NCBI RefSeq assembly: GCF_017086445.1
Contig: NZ_CP070968.1
Coordinates: 3,038,001-3,102,000 of the forward strand
Reading direction: 5' to 3'
From: Brevundimonas fontaquae
GTDB lineage: Bacteria > Pseudomonadota > Alphaproteobacteria > Caulobacterales > Caulobacteraceae
Length of the DNA: 64,000 bases
The notes under the pieces: model-generated
What the model saw: only the letters and a program-made list of their open reading frames with translations
Databases searched by the model: none
Told to the model about the DNA's origin: nothing
In this document: positions 39,155 to 47,270 of the stretch, one piece after another
Numbering within the stretch: the stretch's first letter is position 1
Layout: the number at the start of each line of letters is the position of its first letter
Program-made: the position numbers and the translations under genes

Positions 39155-39396
39155 GCGGCCAGGCCCAGCCTGACCCGGGTGCTGGCGTGAGCGATCAGTT
39201 CGATCGGCACATCTCGTGGATAGGCGTTCTCGCCCTCGCTGCCTTCCAGCAGGTCCTGAATCGCGCCGGGTATGCGTTCGATCAGCGCTTCCAGCGTGGC
39301 GGCCTCGATCCGAAGTCCGTGAACATCGCTGGACTCGGTCAGCCAAACGCCCGCTTCCGGGTCGAAGACGGCTTTGACGACGATGACCTTGCTCAT
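39151..39396 (-). CDS. hicB: HicB-like antitoxin (DUF1902)
   Basis: This 81-residue protein fits DUF1902, a partial HicB RNase-H-like fold: 'VVKAVFDPEAGVWLTESSDVHGLRIEAATLEALIERIPGAI', ending near 'ARVRLGL'-like residues. It precedes the HicA gene with overlapping stop/start, the reverse of the usual hicA-hicB order. It lacks a C-terminal DNA-binding domain, so autoregulation must use another route or another protein. Confidence 0.87.
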   Translation of the reverse strand: MSKVIVVKAVFDPEAGVWLTESSDVHGLRIEAATLEALIERIPGAIQDLLEGSEGENAYPRDVPIELIAHASTRVRLGLAA

Positions 39397-39487
39397 GACA
39401 ACTCCAGTTAAGGACAGCATATGGGTGTCGCCCAGAGGCTGAGTCAAATCCGACCGCACGACGCGACCATCATCCCGCCCCCCAACG

Positions 39488-39518
39488 CAAAACGCCCGCC
39501 GTCTCCGGCGGGCGTTTC
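39488..39518. terminator. Terminator downstream of ctrA
   Basis: AAACGCCCGCC (39490-39500) and GGCGGGCGTTT (39507-39517) form an 11-bp stem with a short loop, 23 bases beyond the ctrA stop. It could also stop transcripts from the other side. Confidence 0.8.
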
Positions 39519-39540
39519 GAAATCGCGGATCGAAGGTCGA

Positions 39541-40242
39541 TCAGGCGGCGACGGTGACGACGCCTTCGGCCGGGTCGCGCAGGACATAGCCGCGGCCCCA
39601 GACGGTTTCGATATAGTGTTTGCCGTCGGCGGCGGTGGCCAGCTTCTTGCGCAGCTTGCAGATGAAGACGTCGATGATCTTCAGCTCGGGCTCGTCCATG
39701 CCGCCGTACAGGTGGTTCAGGAACATTTCCTTGGTCAGGGTCGTGCCCTTGCGGAGCGAGAGCAGCTCCAGCATCTGGTATTCCTTGCCCGTCAGGTGGA
39801 CGCGGTGACCGTTCACCTCGACCGTCTTGGCGTCCAGGTTCACGGCGATCTCGCCGGTGTGGATGATCGCCTGGGCGTGACCCTTGGAGCGGCGGACCAC
39901 GGCGTGGGTGCGCGCGATCAGTTCGTCCTTGTGGAAGGGCTTGGTCATATAGTCGTCGGCACCGCCGCCGAAGGTCTTGACCTTGGTTTCGATCTCGTGG
40001 CTGCCCGACAGGATCATGACCGGGGTGTTAACCTTGCCGACGCGCAGCTGGCGCAGCACTTCCAGGCCGCTCATGTCCGGCAGGTTCAGGTCAAGAAGAA
40101 TGAGGTCGTAGTCATAGATCTTGCCCAGATCGATGCCTTCCTCGCCCAGATCCGTCGTATAGACGTTGAAGCCTTCCGACTTCAGCATCAGTTCGATGCT
40201 TTGGGCGGTTGCGTGATCGTCTTCAATCAACAGGACGCGCAT
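39541..40242 (-). CDS. ctrA: Cell-cycle response regulator CtrA
   Basis: The 233-residue master regulator matches Caulobacter CtrA nearly throughout: receiver '[20 protein letters not shown]', phosphoacceptor D51 in '[20 protein letters not shown]', K in '[24 protein letters not shown]', and an OmpR-type DNA-binding domain with '[20 protein letters not shown]' and '[11 protein letters not shown]'. It ends in two alanines, as required for ClpXP degradation in Caulobacter. CtrA represses replication initiation and activates flagellar, pilus and division genes. ATG 40242 gives the canonical N-terminus. Confidence 0.98.
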   Translation of the reverse strand: MRVLLIEDDHATAQSIELMLKSEGFNVYTTDLGEEGIDLGKIYDYDLILLDLNLPDMSGLEVLRQLRVGKVNTPVMILSGSHEIETKVKTFGGGADDYMTKPFHKDELIARTHAVVRRSKGHAQAIIHTGEIAVNLDAKTVEVNGHRVHLTGKEYQMLELLSLRKGTTLTKEMFLNHLYGGMDEPELKIIDVFICKLRKKLATAADGKHYIETVWGRGYVLRDPAEGVVTVAA

Positions 40243-40438
40243 ACGTGCCCCTCCAGGCAAAAGCTTTGCGGTAACCACCCTGACACACGGCCGGGTAACC
40301 TTGTTCGCAAGTTAAGACGTGAAAACCTTAAGAAGGGTTAACGCCATCCAATTGAGGCGAATCTAGGCTGATTTGCGAATCGGCGTCGAGGGGCTGGAGT
40401 CAACGATTCGAAATTTATTAACCATGTTGGTTGGCGTG

Positions 40439-40577
40439 AGTGGCGAGTGACGGGTGATGAGTGGCGAGGCATCAGACCGTTGGCCATCAGAACATCTGCC
40501 GCTCGCTACATGCCGCTGGATCGCTCCCAAGTTCGTACGCCTACTCGCCACTCGCTACTCGCCACTCGCCACTCGCC
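40439..40577. repeat. ACTCGCC heptamer array and inverted GAGTGGCGAGTG words
   Basis: Five direct 7-base copies (four ACTCGCC, one ACTCGCT) run from 40543 to 40577. AGTGGCGAGTG at 40439-40449 is the inverted form. The same words make the inverted repeat at 1019-1100. It lies in the middle of the ctrA upstream gap. Confidence 0.75.
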
Positions 40578-40648
40578 ACTCAGCACGCACAACGTCCCAC
40601 CTGCAACCCCAAGGCGGTTAAGCCGCCACGACCGATTTTGGCGCATAG

Positions 40649-40664
40649 TAGGACAATATTCCTA
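40649..40664. promoter_or_regulatory. Palindrome upstream of the gafY-like gene
   Basis: TAGGA-CAATAT-TCCTA has perfect 5-base arms and is AT-rich for this genome. It lies about 60 bases before the GTG start. It could be a repressor operator; in Caulobacter the GTA activator operon is repressed by RogA, but binding here is conjecture. Confidence 0.4.
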
Positions 40665-40724
40665 TCGCGACGTCGCAGCCGCCTATGATGCCGGCGTCGA
40701 GAGTTAGTGAGAGGGAGACGTTTC

Positions 40725-41081
40725 GTGCTGGAGGAATACAGGGTGCCGGTCACCGAGGAGGATCAGGTCAAGGCCGGGCTGGCCATTCATCTGATCGCGG
40801 CGCGCACCGGCGCCCATCCGTCGCAGATGACCGGTCGGGGTCGGATGAACCCCCGCGCGGCCCGCCCGCGCTGGCTGGCCATGTATCTGTCGCACGTCGC
40901 CTACGGCTGGACGATGGAGCGGGTCGGACACGTCTTCGGCGTCAATCGCGCCAGCGTCGGCGCCGCCTGCCGCTGGGTCGAGGACGAGCGCGAACAGCGC
41001 AGCATCGACGATCTGATGAACGACCTCGAAGGCTGCATCCAGGGCCTGTATCAGTCGCCCCGCCTGGAGCTGCCGCAATGA
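40725..41081 (+). CDS. DnaA-like helix-turn-helix protein, GafY-like GTA activator
   Basis: From GTG 40725 (GGGAGA upstream) the 118-residue product has a DnaA domain-IV-like or homeodomain-like fold: 'RPRWLAMYLSHVAYGWTMERVGHVFGVNRASVGAACRWVEDERE'. Its stop overlaps the start of a DUF6456 gene (ATGA). This pair matches the two halves of the Rhodobacter GTA activator GafA, which in Caulobacter is split into GafY and GafZ. That it activates the GTA cluster in this window is inference. Confidence 0.72.
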   Translation: MLEEYRVPVTEEDQVKAGLAIHLIAARTGAHPSQMTGRGRMNPRAARPRWLAMYLSHVAYGWTMERVGHVFGVNRASVGAACRWVEDEREQRSIDDLMNDLEGCIQGLYQSPRLELPQ

Positions 41082-41788
41082 GCCGGCTTCTGGAACGCGC
41101 GCGCGATCTGATGGCCAAGCCCGGCGCCTGGCTGTCGGCCGAGGGCGGCGCCTATGCCTTGCGTCTGTCGCCGGATCGCCGCAGCCGCATCAGCCTGACC
41201 CTGACCGAGACCGAGTTTCGCGCCCTGATCGACCAGCCCGGCCTGCGCGTGCGGCCCGGCGGCGGCTGGTCGGGACGCGCCCAGCCGGACCCGACGCCGT
41301 CCCCCGCCCCCGGCCGTCCCGGCTTCGTGGCGGGTGAGCGCGACCTGATGCAGCCGGACGGCCGCATGGTCCGCGCATTGGCCAATCTGGGCGAAAGCCC
41401 CATCGCCTGGCTGGCGCGGCGCAAGGATGCGTCCGGCCGCCCCTGGCTGACCCCGGCCGAGGCCGCCGCCGGCGAACGGCTGCGGCGCGAGGCGGAACAG
41501 GCGACCAAGGGCGCCTCGGTCACCATGCGCTGGGACGCTCTGCCGACCGCCGACTCGGGAACCGCCGCGCGGATGGAGCCGACCGACCGCGCCCTGTCCG
41601 CCGCCCGCCGCGTCGAACAGGCGCTGACCGCCGTCGGCCCGCGCCTTCGCCCCATCCTGACCCGCATCTGCATCCACGGCGACAGCCTGCAATTGGCCGA
41701 AACGGGCCTCGGCCTGCGCCGCCGCCAAGGCAAGACCGTCCTGAAACAGGCGCTCCAGGCGCTGGCGGATCACTATGGGATGGGATGA
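41078..41788 (+). CDS. DUF6456 protein, GafZ-like GTA activator
   Basis: The 236-residue product has a variable N-terminal half and a DUF6456-type C-terminal half: 'ESPIAWLARRKDASGRPWLTPAEAAAGERLRREAEQA', 'RMEPTDRALSAARRVEQALTAVGPRLRPILTRICIHGDSLQLAE' and 'LKQALQALADHY'. The same domain forms the C-terminal part of GafA, and GafZ is reported to bind RNA polymerase and act in anti-termination with GafY. It is translationally coupled to the DnaA-like HTH gene. Confidence 0.75.
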   Translation: MSRLLERARDLMAKPGAWLSAEGGAYALRLSPDRRSRISLTLTETEFRALIDQPGLRVRPGGGWSGRAQPDPTPSPAPGRPGFVAGERDLMQPDGRMVRALANLGESPIAWLARRKDASGRPWLTPAEAAAGERLRREAEQATKGASVTMRWDALPTADSGTAARMEPTDRALSAARRVEQALTAVGPRLRPILTRICIHGDSLQLAETGLGLRRRQGKTVLKQALQALADHYGMG

Positions 41789-41966
41789 AGTGCACAGATT
41801 GCACTGGATTTCTGACGCACGATCCGGACGTGGCAAATGTCGGGTTCGGGTGAAAAGCAGACCTTGTCGCTGGGAGCTTCCGCATTGCCGAAGGTTAACT
41901 TGATGGGGGTCGGACGAGACGACAAGGGTGCGCTCACGCGAGACGGTCGCGATCGAGGAAGCTGTC

Positions 41967-43070
41967 ATGGTTAAGTTCACAGCCATCTTGGCCGCCGCAT
42001 TTTTTGCGGCCGCGACGGCGCAGGCGCGCCCCGCTCAAAGCGACGTCAATGACGCTGGCCTGTCGCCGCTATCAGGTCTCGAGACGGCGGCGCCTCGGCT
42101 GCTATCGAGCCTGAAGATTGCGAGTCTCTCGGTCGCTATTCTGAAAGACGGGGAGATTGCTGAAGCCCGCGCGTGGGGACAGGCGTCGCCTGGCCAATCT
42201 GCAACAACCGAAACCCTCTACAATGTCGCGTCTCTGACGAAGCCTGTGAGCGCCGAGGTGGCGATGCGCCTTGCTGCCCAGGGACGGATTTCGCTCGACG
42301 AGCCTATGTCGGCCTATTGGGTGGATCCGGATGTGGCGGATGATCCTCGGTCGGGTCGACTGACACCCCGCCTTGTGATGAGCCATAGGAGCGGATTACC
42401 GAACTGGCGCCCGGCGGGGGGTGGTAAGCTCAGCTTCATCACTGAACCTGGCGAAACCTTCGGTTACTCTGGAGAGGGCTTTGAATGGCTGGCGCGGTTC
42501 ATCGAGGCGAAAACCGACGAGCCTTTCGAAGATCTCGCTCAAGCACTCGTGTTCGAACCGGGCGCTATGCGCGATACCGCCTATACAAGACGAACGTGGG
42601 TTGAGGGCCGTCTCGCCGTCCCTTTCGACGCCGATCTCAATGTCCTGGCGCCGCAAGTGGCCGACCATTTCTTCGCGTCCGACGACCTAATTTCGACACC
42701 CCAGGATTACGCTCGCTTTTTGGTTGGGATGCTTAGAAAGCAAGGGGTCACACCCGATCTTTTCGCCGATAGGGAAAAGCTCCAAACTGTCCGTCGCACG
42801 CAAACCTGTCTGGCTGATGAGCCGGGCTGTGTGGCCGAAGATGGATTCGGTTTAGGTTGGGAGACCTTTCTGATCGGTGGGCGGCGTTTCCTGATGCACA
42901 CCGGCATGGACGATGGGACCTTCACCTTCGTCTATCTGGAACCCCAGACCGGCGCGGGCCTCGTGCTGTTCACCAACAGCGCAAATGGCTGGAAGGCAGT
43001 CCTCCCCGTGCTTGAAGTGACAGGCGCAGATGCCGGGTTCATCGCTCATCTTCGGAGGAGTATTTCGTGA
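41967..43070 (+). CDS. Secreted serine hydrolase, class C beta-lactamase family
   Basis: From ATG 41967 (GAGGAA upstream) the 367-residue product has a signal peptide ('FTAILAAAFFAAATAQA') and a penicillin-binding-like fold with 'SLTK' (S89), 'YSGEG' and 'HTGMDDG'. It is only distantly related to the hydrolase at 37562-38938 and lacks the C-terminal extension. Its codon use is less GC-rich at third positions than its neighbours, which hints at horizontal transfer. It is probably an esterase or peptidase; substrate unknown. Confidence 0.85.
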   Translation: MVKFTAILAAAFFAAATAQARPAQSDVNDAGLSPLSGLETAAPRLLSSLKIASLSVAILKDGEIAEARAWGQASPGQSATTETLYNVASLTKPVSAEVAMRLAAQGRISLDEPMSAYWVDPDVADDPRSGRLTPRLVMSHRSGLPNWRPAGGGKLSFITEPGETFGYSGEGFEWLARFIEAKTDEPFEDLAQALVFEPGAMRDTAYTRRTWVEGRLAVPFDADLNVLAPQVADHFFASDDLISTPQDYARFLVGMLRKQGVTPDLFADREKLQTVRRTQTCLADEPGCVAEDGFGLGWETFLIGGRRFLMHTGMDDGTFTFVYLEPQTGAGLVLFTNSANGWKAVLPVLEVTGADAGFIAHLRRSIS

Positions 43071-43303
43071 GAAGCATGCTCACGACCCTGAGACAGGCGA
43101 GCACGTTTCTATGAACGTGAAGGCCAGGGCGATGAACGTCCGGTGAGCTGGACGAAGTTTGCCCAGATGTGGAAGCTGGAGGGCAGCTCGTGGGAGTTGG
43201 CGCGGGTGTTGGGTTACGATCACGGCCCCCTGCCCTGGGCTCGCAGGGATGGAAACGGCGCATTGCCCGAACGTCTGACATGGGTCGAAAGCCGAAGCAG
43301 CCA

Positions 43304-43642
43304 TCACGTCGGCAGACTGAAGGCCAGCGAGCGGAACAGGATCAGGTTCTGCTGGGACGCATAGACCACGCGGCTGAGGTCGGTCGCCTCGGGCGGCGGC
43401 GGCACATGCAGCGCCATCGACAGCAGATTGGTCAGGACGATGGTGGCCAACAGGAACAGCGGCGGGCTGAGCGCATCGTCGTAGCGACGCTCCTCGCTGT
43501 CGCTCTGCTCGCGGTCCGGATAGTCCATCGCCGCCAGCGGCCCGCGCAGGATGCGCCACAGGGTCAGGGGATAGAAGACCAGCCAGCTGACCGCCTCGAA
43601 GAGAAACTCCTCGAAACTGCGCAGGATCTTCAGCAGGTCCAT
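43304..43642 (-). CDS. Membrane protein of unknown function, probably C-terminally truncated
   Basis: The 112-residue product starts 'MDLLKILRSFEEFLFEAVSWLVFYPLTLWRI', continues with a charged stretch containing 'DYPDREQSD' and one hydrophobic segment 'PPLFLLATIVLTNLLSMAL', and stops after 'LAFSLPT'. The start resembles longer alphaproteobacterial membrane proteins (from memory, of the order of 300 residues with several further segments), so this copy looks truncated. The following 233 bases up to the hydrolase gene show no credible continuation. Confidence 0.55.
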   Translation of the reverse strand: MDLLKILRSFEEFLFEAVSWLVFYPLTLWRILRGPLAAMDYPDREQSDSEERRYDDALSPPLFLLATIVLTNLLSMALHVPPPPEATDLSRVVYASQQNLILFRSLAFSLPT

Positions 43643-43703
43643 TCGCGCCCCCGGTTACGACCCCGCGATCGTGGGTCGCCGGGCCGGCGGTTGCAACCCC
43701 CGA

Positions 43704-44141
43704 CTACTGAACCGCCAGCGCCGCCTCGCGGATGCGGCCGACCATGCTGTTCAAGCCATTGGCGCGCTGGCGCGTCAGGGCCGAGGGCAGGCCCAGCCGA
43801 TCCAGCGCCGCGCGGGCGTCGAAGGCGACGATCTCCGCCGCCGTGCGGCCGGAGTACAGTTTCAGCAGCAGGGCGATATTGCCCTTGGACAGGGCGCTGT
43901 CGCTGTCTGCGGCGAACCACAGCCGCCCGTCGTCCTGCGTCGTCGCCAGCCAGACCTGGGCCGCACAGCCCGGCACCTTGTTGGCCTCGATGCGGTCGGC
44001 CTCGTCCAGCGGGGCCAGCCCCTTGCCCAGTTCGATGACATATTCGATCCGCTGCTCCCAATCGCCCAGTAAGTCGAAATCCTCGGCCAGTTCGGCCAGG
44101 GTCTGGTCCAGGGTGTCGGTCGGGGGCGTGCGGTCGGTCAT
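43704..44141 (-). CDS. sufE: Cysteine desulfuration protein SufE
   Basis: This 145-residue protein carries sulfur from the cysteine desulfurase SufS to the SufBCD scaffold for Fe-S cluster assembly. The sulfur-accepting cysteine is C59 in 'NKVPGCAAQVWL', and 'LLGDWEQRIEYVIELGKGLAPL' and 'LPSALTRQRANGLNSMVGRI' are family signatures. ATG 44141 matches the family start. No other suf genes are nearby, which is common for stand-alone sufE. Confidence 0.94.
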   Translation of the reverse strand: MTDRTPPTDTLDQTLAELAEDFDLLGDWEQRIEYVIELGKGLAPLDEADRIEANKVPGCAAQVWLATTQDDGRLWFAADSDSALSKGNIALLLKLYSGRTAAEIVAFDARAALDRLGLPSALTRQRANGLNSMVGRIREAALAVQ

Positions 44142-44305
44142 GCGCCGCCAGATAGGCCGCGCGGCCGTTAACGACAACCGGCCGTTTTGTCCCCCGATAT
44201 TCATGGTGAACGCCGCAATGGGGTTCGCCTCAGGGGGGAGCGGCCTCGCACCGACTCAGCCGCAGCCCTAGTCTGGGCGCAGACGAAACCCATGGCCCGC
44301 CCTTC

Positions 44306-46015
44306 TTGAAACCCGACGCCCACGCCAGATTCGAGGACGACCCGACGCACGACGCGGCGTTGGGCGCCCCGCTGGTCGCCTTATGGCATGCGATCTGGGC
44401 GGTGGCGGTGGCCCTGACGGCGTTGGCGGCCCAGATGATGGACGGGCTGAAGGACGCGCCGCTGGCCGCCCTGCTGCTGATGGCCTTCCCCGGCGTGTTC
44501 GGCGTCGTGCTGATGGTGCGCGACAGCGTGGGGCTGAGGCTGGCCGTCATGGGCGGGTGGATTTTGGCCGCCACCGCCTCGGCCGGCCTGACCGGCGGCG
44601 TGACCGGCGCCCTGCCCGGTCTGATCCTGACGCCGCTGGCGGCGGGGATCGCCCTAGATCACGGCGTGCATCATGCCCGCGTCGGCGCCGATCGTCTGAC
44701 CCGGATGGGCGCCGTTGCGGTGGCCCTGCCGCTGCTGGCGGGGCTGATCTCGACCTGGCTGAACGGGGCGGAGGCGCAAGGCCCCTTGCTGGCCGCCGTG
44801 TCGGGCCTGCTGGCCATGGGCGCGATCATCGCCGCCATGCGCCTGACCTGGAGCGCGCGCGAGCGTCGTCTGGCCGAAGCGGAAGAACAGGCCGCCCGGA
44901 TCGCAGCTCTGCTGGAGGATCAGCCGGCCCTGACCCTGCTGCTCGATCCGTCGGGCCGCGCGGTCGCGACCTGGGGCACGCCGCCGCCCGCCCTGTCGGT
45001 GCTGGCGCTGACCGAACAGGGCCTGATCTCGGCGGTGCATGCGCCGGATCGCCCGGCCGTGTCCGCGGCCCTGTCCCGCGCCCTGTCGGGCCAACAGGTC
45101 GAGGTCCAGTTCACGCCGCGCATCGCCCTGGACCGTCGTGTCGTCATGATCCTGGGCCCGTTCCAGCATGAGGCGGACCGCCCGCGCCTGATCGCCCAGG
45201 CGTTCGACGGCACGGCCCAGTTCGCCCGCGAGCTGGGGCTGGAGACCGCCCGCGTCGAGGCCGAGGCCCAATCGGCCGGCAAGACCCGCTTCCTGGCCAA
45301 TATGAGCCACGAGCTGCGCACCCCCCTGAACGCCGTGCTGGGTTTCGCCGACATCATGCGCCAGAAACTGTTCGGCCCCCTGCCCGAACGCTACGCCGGG
45401 TACGCCGACGCCATCCACCAGGCGGGCGGCCACCTGCTGGACCTGATCAACGACGTCCTGGACCTGTCCAAGATCGAGGCCGAACGCTACCAGCTGGCGA
45501 TGGAGACGTTCGACGCCCGCGACGCCGTGTCCGCCGCCGTCGCCCTGGTCCGGCTCCAGGCCGACGACAAGGGGGTCGAGCTGGCCGCCGTCCTGCCGTC
45601 CGAGCCGATCAAGGTCCGCGCCGACGCCCGCGCCCTGAAGCAGATGGCGCTGAACCTGCTGTCCAATGCGGTCAAGTTCACCCCCGCCGGCGGCTCGGTC
45701 ACCATCACCCTGGACGCCGACGGCCCGGATCTAGATCTGGCCGTGTCCGACACCGGCGTCGGCATCGCACCGCAAGACCTGCAACGCCTGGGCCGCCCCT
45801 TCGAACAGGCCGGCGGCGCCGACCAGAAAGCGCAAGGCACCGGCCTGGGCCTGTCCCTGGTCCGCAGCCTGACCGAACTGCACCGCGGCCGCATGACCAT
45901 CGACAGCACCCTGGGCGAAGGCGCGGCGGTGATGATCCGGCTGCCGGTGATGGTGACGGCAGGGTCGCTGGATCCGCAACCGAGCGAAGCGCCGCCTGCG
46001 ACGGTTGAGGCCTGA
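44306..46015 (+). CDS. Membrane sensor histidine kinase, DivJ-like
   Basis: The 569-residue kinase has about five N-terminal membrane segments (residues ~25-180), a PAS-like linker domain (~190-310) and a kinase core: phosphoacceptor H335 in 'ANMSHELRTPLNAVLGFADIMRQ', then 'GPLPERYAGYADAIHQAGGHLLDLINDVLDLSKIEAERYQL', 'NLLSNAVKFTPAGG' and 'GTGLGLSLVRSL'. The core and multi-span N-terminus resemble Caulobacter DivJ, the stalked-pole kinase for DivK and PleD. Other PleC/DivJ-group kinases are possible. TTG 44306 is the only early start. Confidence 0.8.
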   Translation: MKPDAHARFEDDPTHDAALGAPLVALWHAIWAVAVALTALAAQMMDGLKDAPLAALLLMAFPGVFGVVLMVRDSVGLRLAVMGGWILAATASAGLTGGVTGALPGLILTPLAAGIALDHGVHHARVGADRLTRMGAVAVALPLLAGLISTWLNGAEAQGPLLAAVSGLLAMGAIIAAMRLTWSARERRLAEAEEQAARIAALLEDQPALTLLLDPSGRAVATWGTPPPALSVLALTEQGLISAVHAPDRPAVSAALSRALSGQQVEVQFTPRIALDRRVVMILGPFQHEADRPRLIAQAFDGTAQFARELGLETARVEAEAQSAGKTRFLANMSHELRTPLNAVLGFADIMRQKLFGPLPERYAGYADAIHQAGGHLLDLINDVLDLSKIEAERYQLAMETFDARDAVSAAVALVRLQADDKGVELAAVLPSEPIKVRADARALKQMALNLLSNAVKFTPAGGSVTITLDADGPDLDLAVSDTGVGIAPQDLQRLGRPFEQAGGADQKAQGTGLGLSLVRSLTELHRGRMTIDSTLGEGAAVMIRLPVMVTAGSLDPQPSEAPPATVEA

Positions 46016-46118
46016 GCGTCAGCTTTGAGTTGTGAGAAAACGCGCGTATCTCTAGCAGTCTATGCAGAATGCCACTCTGTCTTGAGGCCCTGATATCCGC
46101 ACAAAGCCGAAGCTTGCC

Positions 46119-46358
46119 ATGCCATTGGGCCTGACGGTGGGGCTGATTGGACTGCTGTTGACGACTGCGCCAAGCCTGATCGGATCTGCCGCAACCCTGT
46201 TCGGTTGGGCGCGGTGCCCCGAGGAACTCAGCCTTGTCGTCGTCGCGCTCGGGCTGGTGCTGGCGCTGTCTGGCCTCGCCCTCACCCTGCGTGGGCTGCT
46301 AAAGGCAGCGAAGCCGAACGCGTCCCGTAAAGCCGACCCGACGCGTCGCGCCCCCTAA
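46119..46358 (+). CDS. Small two-span membrane protein
   Basis: This 79-residue protein has two hydrophobic helices ('LTVGLIGLLLTTAPSLIGSAATLFG' and 'LSLVVVALGLVLALSGLALTL') and a basic tail 'KAAKPNASRKADPTRR' that would face the cytoplasm. No family recognised. It overlaps the end of the convergent unknown gene by 4 bases. Codon use suits a real gene, but evidence is limited. Confidence 0.55.
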   Translation: MPLGLTVGLIGLLLTTAPSLIGSAATLFGWARCPEELSLVVVALGLVLALSGLALTLRGLLKAAKPNASRKADPTRRAP

Positions 46359-47215
46359 ACCTGCCCCATCGCCAGGAAGGCCCTACCCGCCGCGAAATCC
46401 CCCGCCTCGAAGGTGGAGCGGGCGATGCTGCCGTCGCGGAACAGGAATTCGACGGTGAAGACCTCGCGCGGGTCCAGGGCCGACAGGGCGTCGGCGGCGG
46501 CGGCGGGGAACAGCCAGGCCTGACCGGCCGGGCGACCTTCGGGCAACAGCATCGTATCGGCGCTGGTCACGCCGGCGGCCCAGAAGGCGCGGCGTTGCGC
46601 GGCGGGCGGCAAGTCGTGCGACAGCCACGGACGCGGCGCCACCGTGTGGTCGCGCATCACCACCCGCACCCCGGTCGGTCGCGAGCGCCCTTGCCAGGAC
46701 ACTACGGCCGCCAGTTGATCGGGCCGGTCCATGCCGCCCACCACGCCGAACCGGACGGGCGAGGCGCCGGTCACGGTCGCCTGCATCAACCGCCAGGTCG
46801 GGCGCGCATAGGCGGCGCGATCCGCGCTCCACTTTCGGCGATCGCCCGGAAACTCCATCCGCGTCGTGCGCGACCAGCCGGAAAAGGCGGTCTGGACCCG
46901 GCCCTGAACCGTCTTCAGATCGGTCGAGCCGCACGGCGTCGTGTTCGCCCGCGCCCGCGCCCGCTGGGCCGTCTCAGCCAGTTGCCGGTCGTTGGACCCC
47001 GCGCGCAGGGCCGCGCCGCGCGCCTGCCAGGCGGCGGCCGTCAGGGCGGCGGTCAGTTGCGGCTCGAACAGGCCGCAGCGGTCGTTGGCGGCCAGCACGA
47101 AGCTGCGCTCATAGAAGCGGTCCTGCGGCGCGGCGAAGGCTGCGACGGGCGTCGCGGCGATCAGCACGGCCGACAGGAAACCTCTGGCTTGCCGGGGGGA
47201 AAGGCCTATCCTCAT
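46355..47215 (-). CDS. Secreted protein of unknown function
   Basis: This 286-residue protein has a signal peptide ('FLSAVLIAATPVAAFAAP'), two cysteines in the first part (C47, C95) that may form a disulfide, and a C-terminal half with beta-rich pattern ('DPREVFTVEFLFRDGSIARSTFEAGDFAAGRAFL'). I do not recognise the family. It is a periplasmic candidate. A divergent DUF1491 gene starts 55 bases away. Confidence 0.75.
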   Translation of the reverse strand: MRIGLSPRQARGFLSAVLIAATPVAAFAAPQDRFYERSFVLAANDRCGLFEPQLTAALTAAAWQARGAALRAGSNDRQLAETAQRARARANTTPCGSTDLKTVQGRVQTAFSGWSRTTRMEFPGDRRKWSADRAAYARPTWRLMQATVTGASPVRFGVVGGMDRPDQLAAVVSWQGRSRPTGVRVVMRDHTVAPRPWLSHDLPPAAQRRAFWAAGVTSADTMLLPEGRPAGQAWLFPAAAADALSALDPREVFTVEFLFRDGSIARSTFEAGDFAAGRAFLAMGQV

Positions 47216-47270
47216 GCCCCGACCCTAGCGCGCCAGGGTTGGGGTTCCGTGTTCGAGCAGGGTTAGCGAA

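Larger units (their letters stand above)
40243..40724. promoter_or_regulatory. ctrA / gafY-like divergent control region
   Basis: This gap has no gene. Near ctrA it holds TTAAGAAGGGTTAAC (40328-40342, two TTAA boxes 6 bases apart, close to the CtrA consensus with 7), TTAACCAT (40418-40425, a CtrA-type motif) and three GANTC methylation sites (40359, 40377 and 40405). Toward the other gene lie a heptamer repeat (40543-40577) and a palindrome (40649-40664). The layout recalls the CtrA- and CcrM-regulated ctrA promoters of Caulobacter. Confidence 0.65.

Noticed and set aside
40543-40577. CRISPR array
   Set aside because: Repeat units are only 7 bases and contiguous, without spacers or cas genes.
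43143-43364. 73-residue plus-strand frame between hydrolase and membrane protein
   Set aside because: No ribosome-binding site or family resemblance; it overlaps the end of the membrane protein gene.
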